NCBI GenBank assembly: GCA_964346175.1
Contig: CAYFTG010000004.1
Coordinates: forward strand, 1-64,000
Direction: 5' to 3'
Source: DTU032 sp964346175
GTDB taxonomy: Bacteria > Bacillota > Clostridia > Saccharofermentanales > DTU023
DNA: 64,000 bases
Made by a program: the position numbers and the translations under genes. Under the pieces are notes generated by a model. It searched no databases, had not been told where the DNA came from, and worked only from the letters and a program-made list of their open reading frames with translations. Shown here one piece after another: positions 1 through 8,201 of this stretch; the first letter of the stretch is position 1; each line of letters begins with the position of its first letter.

Positions 1-297
1 CCATTCCAAAGTATCTGGGTTATCCCACTTGTAACTACAAAATCGGTGACTGTACATCCCTACGCTAATGTCACCTTCTTGTGCTGGTGCAAACACATCC
101 AAAATTAAATCTGCATCCAAGTCGTCCGCGAGCATTATTAGTTCTTGCGCCAAGTCGCTAGGCGTCTCATCAGACTGATAATCTAACACTGCAGCAACTG
201 TAGTTTTTGGTGAAAAAGATTTTGCTTTTCTTTCGGGACTAATATAATCTCGGTCACTTTCGAAGAAAGCTAGAGCATAATTGCACGACAGAACTGC
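1..297 (-). CDS. Unrecognised protein, C-terminal side fragment (runs off window edge)
   Basis: An uninterrupted minus-strand reading frame runs from the left window edge to the N gap at 299. The translation includes DLAQELIMLADDLDAD and DVFAPAQEGDISVGMYSHRF, which read like normal soluble protein sequence. I do not recognise the family. No start or stop codon is visible because one end is the window edge and the other the assembly gap. The open frame across 309-428 on the other side of the gap may be the N-terminal part of the same gene, but the nominal gap size of 10 puts the two pieces in different frames, so the gap length or the join is unreliable. Confidence that it is coding is modest; function unknown. 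Confidence 0.35.
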
Positions 298-298
298 A

Positions 299-308
299 NN
301 NNNNNNNN
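299..308. other. Assembly gap of 10 N
   Basis: Ten N bases separate two stretches that share no visible sequence overlap. The gap interrupts a probable minus-strand gene, so its true length is unknown. Confidence 0.95.
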
Positions 309-428
309 TAAGAACCCTCCTATTTCCCTAATCTCATCGAGGTCTGCTCCCTCTGAGATTAGAACCGTAGTTTGTTCAGGGATACCTTCAATACGAATAG
401 GAGCGCCATCTGCTAGTGCGGTTACATA
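309..428 (-). CDS. Unrecognised protein, probable N-terminal fragment
   Basis: This is a minus-strand open frame of about 40 codons bounded by an in-frame TAA at 429-431 and by the N gap. It encodes ADGAPIRIEGIPEQTTVLIS followed by an acidic helix-like stretch. No ATG, GTG or TTG occurs in this frame between the stop and the gap, so if it is the beginning of a gene it would need a non-canonical start or contains an error near 423-428. It lies just downstream of the thiN terminator, so it would need its own promoter; the AT-rich stretch 430-490 is the only candidate and I see no convincing promoter there. Family not recognised. Confidence 0.25.
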
Positions 429-487
429 TTACAATTATCGAAGGAATCAATTCCATATAAAACATAACAGATTAAATAATAATAATC

Positions 488-523
488 AAAAATTAGTGAT
501 CTATGATAGATGAGAACTAATTT
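488..523 (-). terminator. Rho-independent terminator of the thiN end of the operon
   Basis: On the minus strand AAATTAGT (516-523) pairs with ACTAATTT (490-497). An inner arm ATCTAT pairs with ATAGAT around a one-base loop, and a T-rich tail follows. The upstream arm overlaps the thiN stop codon at 517-519, so the hairpin closes the long minus-strand operon. Confidence 0.6.
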
Positions 524-1338
524 GCAGGCGTCAGGACCAACATTACAGTGCCAGCTTCCAGAGCCAGAGTAGGCGCAAGCTTTTCACCGACTAATGCTCG
601 ATTAGATACAGCGGTAGTCATATTATAGGCGAGACTTGTTTGATCTAACTCCCACTTCAAACCTTTCAAGCTGAAACCCTCAACATTGTCATCAAGAGGA
701 ATCGCGGAAAAGGCCACATCATTTAGGGACGTTATATCGGAACACTCAAGGACTTCAGCTTCAAACACAGGCTGGAGCTGAAACTTTCCGGCAACTATTC
801 GCGCCATTGTAAGACCGTCAGAAAGATATATCAGCGCACCCAAACGAGCCAAGCTGGCAGCAAGAAGAACATTAGTCCAAGTGTGATCTATACGTTGACC
901 AAAAGGAAAGAGTATTAAGAAACTATAGCTCGACAAATTATCAGCTTGTCGGAAATTATTAATTAAGGAAGAAGCTAAGCTTTCACTTGCTGCGAAAGAA
1001 CTGTTCTTACCAGGGCAAAAGCTAGAGATATACCTCGAAAGAGAATCTTTCTTGTTAGGATCATTTGCAGAATCTGCCAAGTATAAAGCTAGAGAAATTG
1101 CGAGCTCGCCGTCAGTATAGTCTTTGTCCTGAGGAAATAAGATCCGTTTAGTCTTAGCAGGCAAGCTCATCTGAGCTGAGTCATTATCTCCAATGACCCA
1201 ATCAGGCACGATTTCTGCTTTTAAAAGGAGATCGGCACCACCATCAGCAGCGACAATAATATCCGCTAATGCTGCTAAGCGTCGCGCAGCGGCAAAGTCG
1301 GCACAATCACCAGCTAGAGCTATAGCACAGTTAAACAC
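517..1338 (-). CDS. thiN: Thiamine pyrophosphokinase
   Basis: Transfers pyrophosphate from ATP to thiamine to make the cofactor thiamine diphosphate in the cytoplasm. The 273-residue product has the family's N-terminal IVAADGGADLLLK segment, an acidic metal-binding motif GDNDS near residue 50 (usual form GDFDS, so Phe is replaced by Asn), FPQDKDYTDGELA near residue 70 and FGQRIDHTWTN near residue 150. It is longer than the usual 210-220 residues because of a Ser/Asn-rich insertion of about 45 residues before the GQRIDH motif. The start is a GTG overlapping the last codons of rpe by 8 bases, implying translational coupling. It is the last gene of the rpe-thiN end of the cluster, as in Bacillus. 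Identification is firm; activity of the altered motif is inferred. Confidence 0.85.
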   Translation of the reverse strand: MFNCAIALAGDCADFAAARRLAALADIIVAADGGADLLLKAEIVPDWVIGDNDSAQMSLPAKTKRILFPQDKDYTDGELAISLALYLADSANDPNKKDSLSRYISSFCPGKNSSFAASESLASSLINNFRQADNLSSYSFLILFPFGQRIDHTWTNVLLAASLARLGALIYLSDGLTMARIVAGKFQLQPVFEAEVLECSDITSLNDVAFSAIPLDDNVEGFSLKGLKWELDQTSLAYNMTTAVSNRALVGEKLAPTLALEAGTVMLVLTPAN

Positions 1339-2038
1339 GTCCCAGTTCTCGATCTAACGTCTGCAGATCTTTCTGAAACAGTTTGGCTTCTGCTCCGGGA
1401 TCTTCTTTCGAAAAGATTGCTGAACCTGATACCACCATATCGGCACCGGCCTCAATCACTTCTGCTAAATTTGCACGGGAAATTCCGCCATCAACCTGAA
1501 GTCGCACGGGATAACCCGATGCGTCTATCATTGCGCGAGCAGAACGAATCTTCTCTGTCATCTGGCTGAGATAGGATTGCCCACCATAACCCGGATTAAC
1601 TGTCATCAGAAGTAACATATCCAGATCTGGAAGCAAGTACTTGACTTCCTCCAAAGGCGTCGCGGGATTCAAAGAAACACCTGCATTACAGCCCAAAGAC
1701 CTAATCTCACTTAAGAGGCGCTGCGGATGAAAGCTTGCCTCACGATGAAAAACGAGAGTACAAACACCGGCATCCGCAAAATATTTTACATGCTTCTCAG
1801 GGTCTTTGACCATGAGGTGGACATCAAGAGGTTTATCAGTCTTTTTGCTTAATTGCTGAACCATCTGTGATCCGAAGGTAATCATGGGAACGAAAGATCC
1901 GTCCATAACATCGCAATGCAGCATATCAAAATTGTTATCTAAGCGAGCGATCTCATTACTCAGATCAGAGAGGTCAGCAGATAAAATGGACGGACAAAGA
2001 AGAGTCTTTCGCGTTGTCCAGTCTTCATATTTACACAT
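1331..2038 (-). CDS. rpe: Ribulose-phosphate 3-epimerase
   Basis: Interconverts D-ribulose 5-phosphate and D-xylulose 5-phosphate in the pentose phosphate pathway. The 235-residue protein shows the TIM-barrel family marks in order: CPSILSADLSDL near residue 15, HCDVMDGSFVPMITFG with the metal-binding His and Asp, HLMVKDPEKHV, MTVNPGYGGQSY and the C-terminal QVDGGIS plus GADMVVSGSAIF phosphate-binding segments. The ATG start follows an AAGGA Shine-Dalgarno site. It is downstream of prkC; in many Bacillota the GTPase gene rsgA lies between these two, but here only 25 bases separate them. Confidence 0.95.
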   Translation of the reverse strand: MCKYEDWTTRKTLLCPSILSADLSDLSNEIARLDNNFDMLHCDVMDGSFVPMITFGSQMVQQLSKKTDKPLDVHLMVKDPEKHVKYFADAGVCTLVFHREASFHPQRLLSEIRSLGCNAGVSLNPATPLEEVKYLLPDLDMLLLMTVNPGYGGQSYLSQMTEKIRSARAMIDASGYPVRLQVDGGISRANLAEVIEAGADMVVSGSAIFSKEDPGAEAKLFQKDLQTLDRELGRV

Positions 2039-2063
2039 GCAATCCTTCGCTTCCTAGCTATAC

Positions 2064-4193
2064 TTAATCATCCGCACTACTGTCTTCACTTGTAGTTGTT
2101 GTTGTCGTCGTAGTAGTCGTAGTGGTCGGCTCATCTGTCTGTGGTGGCGTGGGAGGCGGCGGGTTTGTGTATAGCTCATAATCATCCGCATCTCCCCAAG
2201 TTAGGACGATCTCATCCTTGTTCGGTTCAAACGAGGTACCGGCTTCGATGTTTTGGGCCAAGATGTAGATCCGAGTCTTATGACCCTCTGCATTAGGATT
2301 CAGATCCGAGTCTGATCCGGGCCAACGCTGCACACCATATTCGAGTACTCCTAATGAGGATAAAATGGTGTCTACTTCAGCCTGAGTCTTACCCTCGAGT
2401 TTCGGCATGATTCTATCTCTCGGAGTAGTTGTCGGGTTTTTGTAATTATAGAGATCATCATAGGTGCCTACTTCTAGAATGATAGGCGTTCTGCTGGGGA
2501 CTTCCGTATTGGGAGCAGGGCTCTGCTTAATGACGTATTTGTCGTCTTCGGGCACAGGTTCACCGGTAAAGGAAACCTCAGATCCAACTATTAAACCTCT
2601 ATCAATAATTAAAGCGCGAGCGGTTTCAATCGGTAAATCTAATAGGTCCGGCACTAGAACATTCTCGGGACCGGAGCTGTAAATTACTTCAATATTTTCA
2701 CCGCGTGGCAGCTCAGAACCACTGGGCGGGACAGTACGGATAACGATATCCTCAGGAATAGTGTCGGAAAACTCCGGAGTGAAGTATGGCAAGAAGCCTT
2801 CCATGCGCAATTTCTGCTCTGCCATCACGCGGGTATCCCCTTCTACATCGGGTACAAGTACCGAATCCGGGCCACTGGAGATGTAAAGAGTCAGTTTTTG
2901 ACCTTGAGGTCGGATCTTCAAAGAACCATCAGATTCAGGTTCTTGGCGGAAGATAACGCCCTCCAGAACAGATTCATCAACTCGATAGACCAGTTCGATT
3001 TCCATCCCCGCTCTCTGCAGTTCTTCCAGTCGTTCAGTTACTTCTTCATCTTCAATTTCCATGCCGATAAAATTATCCAAGACAATCTCATTGTTTTCCG
3101 TCGGTTCCTCGTCGCTGGAGAAGTTTCGGACCAGCCAGATTGTCAATAAAGCTAACAGTACAATTGCCACTGCACTAATCGCGATAACAATTGCTGTATC
3201 TCGGTAACGTGAAGAGCGGCGTTTATTATAAGTCCTATCTATATCTCTAACTTTGTTGTAGTTGTTTTTGCGCGCAGGCACCCCTAAAGCCGAAGTTGAG
3301 GCTGGCTCAGAGCCCAGGGCGGTTTGCGGAATCACGCCGTAGACACCGTTAGGATCAACCATAAAGGCATCTAGCTCATTAATAAATTCGCGCGCCGAAC
3401 GATAACGGGCGGCAGGATTCTTTTGTATGGCACGACCAACGATGTCGTCTAGAGCGCGTGGCAGCTCAGCTACATAATAGCTAGGTGCGGGCGGAAACTC
3501 CTGCAAGTGTTTGATGGCGATGGCGACAGATGACTCCCCGTCAAAAGGCAGTTCCCCAGTCAGCATTTCATAAAAAATTATGCCAAGAGAATACAGGTCT
3601 GATCGTGTTGTAACTTCGCCTCCACGTGCCTGCTCGGGCGAAAAATAATGAACAGAGCCCATCACAACACCGCCGGTTAGCGTGATAGTGTTCATGCTGG
3701 AAGCTCTGGCAATGCCGAAGTCAGTGACCTTGGCCACCATATCTTCAGTTATTAGAATGTTTTGCGGTTTCATGTCGCGATGGATAACTTCGCGTTGGTG
3801 AGCATGTTCTAGCGCTAAGCCTATCTGAATCATGAGTGGCGTCGCCAATCTATAATCCAAAGCTCCCTCTCGACGTATCATGTCCTTTAAGGTCTCACCC
3901 TGGACATATTCCTGAACGATATAGCGAACTTCGCCGTCCTGTCCGTAATCCAAAACCTTTACGATATTGGGATGATCCAAACTGGCAGCCGCACGTGCCT
4001 CAGTGGCAAAACGGCGCACAAATTCTGGATCATTAGTTAACTCGTCGCGCATGACTTTTAAGGCGACACCTTCACCATTGGTCATATCTTCAGCTAAGAA
4101 AACCGAAGCCATACCGCCTTGCCCAATTGGCTTGATTATGCGGTAGCGATCACCGATGATCGTATCCGCTGTAAATTGCTGGGCAGAATTCAT
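2064..4193 (-). CDS. prkC: PASTA-domain serine/threonine protein kinase (PrkC/StkP type)
   Basis: A membrane kinase that senses muropeptides or lipid II outside and phosphorylates cytoplasmic targets. From the ATG at 4193, preceded by AGGAGG with 5-base spacing, it has 709 residues. An upstream in-frame start at 4268 would lie inside prpC and lacks such a site. Kinase domain about 14-275: glycine loop GQGGMAS, catalytic Lys46, HRDMKPQN at 138-145, DFG at 158-160, SPEQARG substrate loop. One transmembrane helix at about 332-356 is followed by roughly four PASTA repeats (markers LVPDVEGDTRV, VLVPDLLDLPIETA, MPKLEGKTQAEVD). The tail is Pro-rich and ends with a run of 12 threonines. It is paired with the PP2C phosphatase gene prpC just upstream, its usual antagonist. 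Confidence 0.95.
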   Translation of the reverse strand: MNSAQQFTADTIIGDRYRIIKPIGQGGMASVFLAEDMTNGEGVALKVMRDELTNDPEFVRRFATEARAAASLDHPNIVKVLDYGQDGEVRYIVQEYVQGETLKDMIRREGALDYRLATPLMIQIGLALEHAHQREVIHRDMKPQNILITEDMVAKVTDFGIARASSMNTITLTGGVVMGSVHYFSPEQARGGEVTTRSDLYSLGIIFYEMLTGELPFDGESSVAIAIKHLQEFPPAPSYYVAELPRALDDIVGRAIQKNPAARYRSAREFINELDAFMVDPNGVYGVIPQTALGSEPASTSALGVPARKNNYNKVRDIDRTYNKRRSSRYRDTAIVIAISAVAIVLLALLTIWLVRNFSSDEEPTENNEIVLDNFIGMEIEDEEVTERLEELQRAGMEIELVYRVDESVLEGVIFRQEPESDGSLKIRPQGQKLTLYISSGPDSVLVPDVEGDTRVMAEQKLRMEGFLPYFTPEFSDTIPEDIVIRTVPPSGSELPRGENIEVIYSSGPENVLVPDLLDLPIETARALIIDRGLIVGSEVSFTGEPVPEDDKYVIKQSPAPNTEVPSRTPIILEVGTYDDLYNYKNPTTTPRDRIMPKLEGKTQAEVDTILSSLGVLEYGVQRWPGSDSDLNPNAEGHKTRIYILAQNIEAGTSFEPNKDEIVLTWGDADDYELYTNPPPPTPPQTDEPTTTTTTTTTTTTSEDSSADD

Positions 4194-4206
4194 GTATTCC
4201 TCCTGG

Positions 4207-4938
4207 TTACACAATAATTGTGATAATTGTAATGTTGTCCGGAGCGCCTGCATCCAATGACTTTTCAATCAATTGGGAGCAGATTTCGTCCGGACTTAGT
4301 GAACTGGCCAGAGAAGCAAAAATAGTATCATCTTCCAGCACACCATGCAAACCATCGCTTGACATTATGAAGCGATCACCATGAGCTCGATCTAAATGCA
4401 CATAATCTACATCAAGATATTCAGGATAACCTATAGCCTGAGTCAAAACATGGCGACGGGGATGAACCTTTACTTCATCTTCAGATAGAGTTCCACTTGC
4501 CATCATCTCTTCCACAAAGGTGTGATCCGTTGTAATTTGCTCAAAATCATCATCACGCAAACGATACACACGTGTATCGCCAATATGCGCGAAGTAAAAA
4601 CTTTCAGGATATAGAACACCTATAGTCAAGGTTGTTCCCATCCCCTTATTCTCTTCATTCTCCAGGGATTTCATATAAACGTGAATATTAGTCTTTTGAA
4701 TAGCTTCAATGAGAATATGACGGATTTCCGCAGGCTCATTCTCAGACGGCAACTCTGTATTCAGATATTCACTGGCAAAGGAGCAGGCAATCTTGCTCGC
4801 CAGCTCACCACTCCTGTGACCTCCTAAGCCATCAGCAATAATAAAAATATCAGGGCCACTCTCCTCAAGAAGCACGACATAATCATCTTCGTTCCGGTCT
4901 CGCACCAAACCCTTATTAGTTTGTGCAGCATATTGCAT
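4207..4938 (-). CDS. prpC: PP2C-family serine/threonine phosphatase (PrpC/Stp)
   Basis: Dephosphorylates PrkC and its substrates using two Mn/Mg ions. The 243-residue protein carries the full PP2C set: NKGLVRDRNEDD near the N-terminus, IIADGLGGHRSGE near residue 35, FAHIGDTRVYRL, TDHTFVEEM, LTQAIGYPEY, MSSDGLHGVL and the terminal DNITIITI with metal-binding Asp. A GAGG site precedes the ATG. The stop is 13 bases from the prkC start, so the kinase and phosphatase are co-translated in a fixed order, as in other Bacillota. Confidence 0.95.
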   Translation of the reverse strand: MQYAAQTNKGLVRDRNEDDYVVLLEESGPDIFIIADGLGGHRSGELASKIACSFASEYLNTELPSENEPAEIRHILIEAIQKTNIHVYMKSLENEENKGMGTTLTIGVLYPESFYFAHIGDTRVYRLRDDDFEQITTDHTFVEEMMASGTLSEDEVKVHPRRHVLTQAIGYPEYLDVDYVHLDRAHGDRFIMSSDGLHGVLEDDTIFASLASSLSPDEICSQLIEKSLDAGAPDNITIITIIV

Positions 4939-4962
4939 GCTCGTCTACCTCGCTATTTCCTA

Positions 4963-6027
4963 TTAGCCTTCAACTTTATCATTAGGAGCCTGCCGTCTTA
5001 GTTGGCCGCAAGCTGCATTGACATCTTGTCCCAACGAGCGTCTAAGGGTGACATTTACTCCTTGCTTACCCAATTTTTCTTGAAACCTGTGCACCGCTTC
5101 TTTAGGGCTAGCTTCAAAATCCAAACCTGGCACAGTATTTGCCGGTATTAGATTCACATGACAGTTACAGCCTCTTAATTTTCCTGCAAGTTCTTCTGCC
5201 TGTTCCCGGCTGTCGTTAACATCTTTGAACAAGGCATATTCAAAAGTCACGCGCCTTCCGGTGCGAGACATCCATTCTTGCGCAGCAGCAAGTAAGTCAT
5301 CAAAATGATAAAGCTTGGCAATCGGCATCAATTGCTCACGCAATTCCTGATTTGGTGCATGCAGCGAAATTGACAAAGTGATTGGCAAGACTTCTGCGGC
5401 TAATACTAGCATTTTGTCTATTAATCCGCAAGTTGACACGGTCATGTTGCGGTAGCTGATGCCCAGACCGTATTCAGGGTCATGTAAACGTTTAAGAAAT
5501 TCAATCAAAGCATCCAGATTATTCAGCGGTTCTCCGGTTCCCATAACAGTGACATTTCTAATGCGTTCATTAGCTAAGCGCGCCGTCTGCACCACCTGAG
5601 CAAACATCTCACCGCTACTGAGTTTACGCCCATAACCGGCAATGCTGGAGGCACAGAAAGCGCAGCCCATCAGGCATCCTGCTTCAGAGGAGATGCAGCA
5701 GGAAAGTCCAAAGCGGTAGCGCATTAATACGGTTTCAATCCTTTGTCGATCGTGCAGCTCATAAAGAAGTTTGCTGCTGTCGCTGTCCTGAGATTGAAGT
5801 TCCTGAACCAAAGACAAGCCACACCGTTTAAAACTTTCGGAGAGCTTTGTCCGCAAGTCAGCGGATAGATTTGTCATCTCTGAAAAATCGCTGATTCCTT
5901 TTTGCTGCCATTGCAGCATTTGTTTAGCCCGGAAAGAAGCCAGGTCAAGCTCTTCAGCCAGCTCTTTAAGCTCGGAGGGACCGAAGTCATAAAAAAAGTC
6001 ATATTTATACTCAGTATTTTTCAGCAA
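4963..6027 (-). CDS. rlmN: Dual-specificity 23S rRNA A2503 / tRNA A37 methyltransferase
   Basis: A radical-SAM enzyme that places a C2 methyl group on A2503 of 23S rRNA and, in characterised members, on A37 of some tRNAs. The 354-residue product has the radical-SAM cluster motif CLMGCAFC (Cys118, 122, 125), SFRAKQMLQWQQKGISDF near the N-terminus, VTVMGTGEPLNN, STCGL, SISLHAPN and the C-terminal NAACGQLR containing the methyl-carrier cysteine. The only canonical start in range is a TTG at 6027, with its nearest Shine-Dalgarno (AGGAAG) about 13 bases away, so the exact start is less certain than the identity. It follows rsmB by 17 bases in the same operon. Confidence 0.93.
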   Translation of the reverse strand: MLKNTEYKYDFFYDFGPSELKELAEELDLASFRAKQMLQWQQKGISDFSEMTNLSADLRTKLSESFKRCGLSLVQELQSQDSDSSKLLYELHDRQRIETVLMRYRFGLSCCISSEAGCLMGCAFCASSIAGYGRKLSSGEMFAQVVQTARLANERIRNVTVMGTGEPLNNLDALIEFLKRLHDPEYGLGISYRNMTVSTCGLIDKMLVLAAEVLPITLSISLHAPNQELREQLMPIAKLYHFDDLLAAAQEWMSRTGRRVTFEYALFKDVNDSREQAEELAGKLRGCNCHVNLIPANTVPGLDFEASPKEAVHRFQEKLGKQGVNVTLRRSLGQDVNAACGQLRRQAPNDKVEG

Positions 6028-6044
6028 ATTATTAAAACTACTTC

Positions 6045-7442
6045 CTATTCCCTTATACTCTTACGCAGACGACAAAGATAAAATCCGTCCGATCCATCGC
6101 GATGTGCCAAAAGACTTACATCGCCACCAAGCCCATTTCGCTCAGCAGATGTATCATAAGTTTGCATCAAAGGAGCCGGTAACTCAAGACGTAAGTTTTC
6201 CAGATCAAACGCTTGTCCTTTTTTAGAATCAAGAAATGTTCTAATTTGACCGCTGTTTTCATCCGGATTAATAGTACAGGTAGTATAATAGAGCCAGGCG
6301 CCCGGAGCCACCAGTGAAGACGCCTCCTGCAGGATTGCCGCTTGTAAGATCTTCAGGCGCTCGATAGATTCATAAGAGACGCGCAACCTGATTTCCGGCC
6401 TGCGAGCCAGAAGTCCCAGTCCACTACAAGGCACATCACAGAGTACAAGATCGAAATCGTCAGCAAAAGGCAGAGGTTTACTCGCATCCAACACATAGTA
6501 TTCGACATTCTTATGCTTGCGACTTTCCATAAACTCTCGCACTAATTCCAGTCGACTGGCCGAAATATCACAAGCTACTAAGCGAGCCTTGGGACTCAAG
6601 CGTTCAGCTAGGTGGCCTATCTTCCCACCTGGCGCAGAACAAAGGTCAATTACTTGTAGGTCCTCTTTTTGAAGGAGTTCCGGGGGCAAAAGGCTTCCCG
6701 ACAGCATCGCTGAAGAACTTTGAGCCGTGAAAAGACCGGCCTTATATCCAGCCAATTCGTCCAAGCTCTTCCCTGCCAAGTTTATGTTGTAGGCAGCTTC
6801 AGGCCAAGGAGCTGCTTGAGCCTCCAAACCCTGAGCTTCTTCAGTGGCGAGCCACACTTCAATCTCGGGCCCTCTTCTCAAATCCATGCGTACTGTTTGC
6901 GTCGTCGGTGATTCCAAGGCTGCTAAAGCTATTTGCTTAGCCGTCTCGTCTCCATACCAATGGCGGAAGAGGCCATAGAGCTCTGTACTCAAGCCAAGTT
7001 CATAGGCCTGCATCTTTTTACTAGGTATATGGGGAGTTTCACGTATTAGTGAACGCAAAATTGCGTTAACGAATGAAGTAGCTCTTTCACCGCTCAAATG
7101 ACGGATAAGCTTCACGCTTTCATCCACCGCAGTATGTTCGGGCACTGCATATGAAAATTTTACTTGCCATACCCCTAAGCGCAAAACATTCTGCATCCAA
7201 GGATCCAATTTCTCAAAAGGTCGCTCTGAGAGTTTTTCCAGCCAAGCGTCTATCAGTGGAAGGCGGGATAAGGTTCCATAGATCATAGCCGAAGCGAAAG
7301 CTCTGTCTCTCGCCTCCAATTCGGGATTGCTCAGATGCTTGGCTGCACTTTCATTGGAAAAAGCTCCACTGTATAAGACATCCCTTAAGACACTACAGGC
7401 AGCTAAGCGCGCAAAATCTACTTTTTCACTATGATTAGACAT
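6045..7442 (-). CDS. rsmB: 16S rRNA (cytosine-967-C5)-methyltransferase
   Basis: Methylates C967 of 16S rRNA. The 465-residue protein has an N-terminal NusB-like helical domain (about 1-140) and a C-terminal Rossmann methyltransferase domain. SAM binding is at DLCSAPGGK (266-274). The two catalytic cysteines are in PCSGLG (338-343) and TTCT (387-390), and the FTAQSSSAM segment near 240 is typical of the family. The ATG lies 6 bases after the metallopeptidase stop without a clear Shine-Dalgarno sequence, suggesting translational coupling. Confidence 0.93.
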   Translation of the reverse strand: MSNHSEKVDFARLAACSVLRDVLYSGAFSNESAAKHLSNPELEARDRAFASAMIYGTLSRLPLIDAWLEKLSERPFEKLDPWMQNVLRLGVWQVKFSYAVPEHTAVDESVKLIRHLSGERATSFVNAILRSLIRETPHIPSKKMQAYELGLSTELYGLFRHWYGDETAKQIALAALESPTTQTVRMDLRRGPEIEVWLATEEAQGLEAQAAPWPEAAYNINLAGKSLDELAGYKAGLFTAQSSSAMLSGSLLPPELLQKEDLQVIDLCSAPGGKIGHLAERLSPKARLVACDISASRLELVREFMESRKHKNVEYYVLDASKPLPFADDFDLVLCDVPCSGLGLLARRPEIRLRVSYESIERLKILQAAILQEASSLVAPGAWLYYTTCTINPDENSGQIRTFLDSKKGQAFDLENLRLELPAPLMQTYDTSAERNGLGGDVSLLAHRDGSDGFYLCRLRKSIRE

Positions 7443-7448
7443 CTTATA

Positions 7449-8180
7449 TCAGTCGCGGCGTCGGGATAATAGTATGAGACGCAAGAGCGACATAAAGGCA
7501 GTCAGTGCTGACGCAACGTAGGTCAAGGCTGCAGCTCGTAGTACCTTGCGCGCACCTTTAATTTCTTCAGTGGAAAGAATTCCGGAATTTTCCACTAGGA
7601 CAATAGCCCTTTTACTGGCGTTAAATTCTACCGGTAACGTTACTAAATAAAAGAGAACCGCTGCAGAAAACAAAACAATACCGGTCGTGAAAAGGAGCCT
7701 GCCCGTATCAGATTGCAGAAACAGTCCAAATATAGCGAGATAAGGCCCCAGACGCGAACCGATATTGGCCGGCACCACCAGCGCAGAACGGACAGCATTA
7801 GGAGCATATTGTTCTTTATGTTGAACAGCATGACCCACTTCATGTGCCGCCACACCAATTGCCGCAATCGACTGTGAATCGTGAGTCGACTGTGACAAGC
7901 GAAGGATTTCTTCTTTCGGGCTATAGTGATCCGACAAATCGCCGGGAACACGTTCTATCCCAACATGTTGGAGCCCCTGCTCGTTCAACAGGTGCCTAGC
8001 CGCTTCAACTCCGCGATAAGCAGATTGAGCTTTAACCTGTGCATATTTGTTAAAAGTTGACTTGACTAAAGCCTGAGCTATAAAACTCAATATGATAAAC
8101 GGCACCACCAGGAGAATGTAGGAGCCATAATATCCACTAAAAAATGATTCAACAGTACTTTGTAAAAAGACCACTGTCAT
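7449..8180 (-). CDS. Membrane-bound neutral zinc metallopeptidase (YugP family)
   Basis: A predicted integral-membrane peptidase of unknown substrate. The 243-residue protein starts with a hydrophobic segment (about 18-38), then a soluble stretch with the zinc motif HEVGH at 113-117, followed by two or three further hydrophobic segments, and ends in a short basic tail. GAGG precedes the ATG by 9 bases. A gene of this family commonly lies between fmt and rsmB in Clostridia, matching its place here. The family name is established; biological role is not. Confidence 0.85.
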   Translation of the reverse strand: MTVVFLQSTVESFFSGYYGSYILLVVPFIILSFIAQALVKSTFNKYAQVKAQSAYRGVEAARHLLNEQGLQHVGIERVPGDLSDHYSPKEEILRLSQSTHDSQSIAAIGVAAHEVGHAVQHKEQYAPNAVRSALVVPANIGSRLGPYLAIFGLFLQSDTGRLLFTTGIVLFSAAVLFYLVTLPVEFNASKRAIVLVENSGILSTEEIKGARKVLRAAALTYVASALTAFMSLLRLILLSRRRD

Positions 8181-8201
8181 TTGATCTTACCTCTTTCCTT
8201 C

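Noticed and set aside
1180..1200. thiN pseudogene because GDFDS is GDNDS
   Set aside because: Only the Phe is changed; the acidic residues and all other motifs are intact and the frame is open.
4194..4268. N-terminal extension of prkC into prpC
   Set aside because: The AGGAGG site at the right distance from the ATG at 4193 and the lack of family similarity upstream favour the shorter start.
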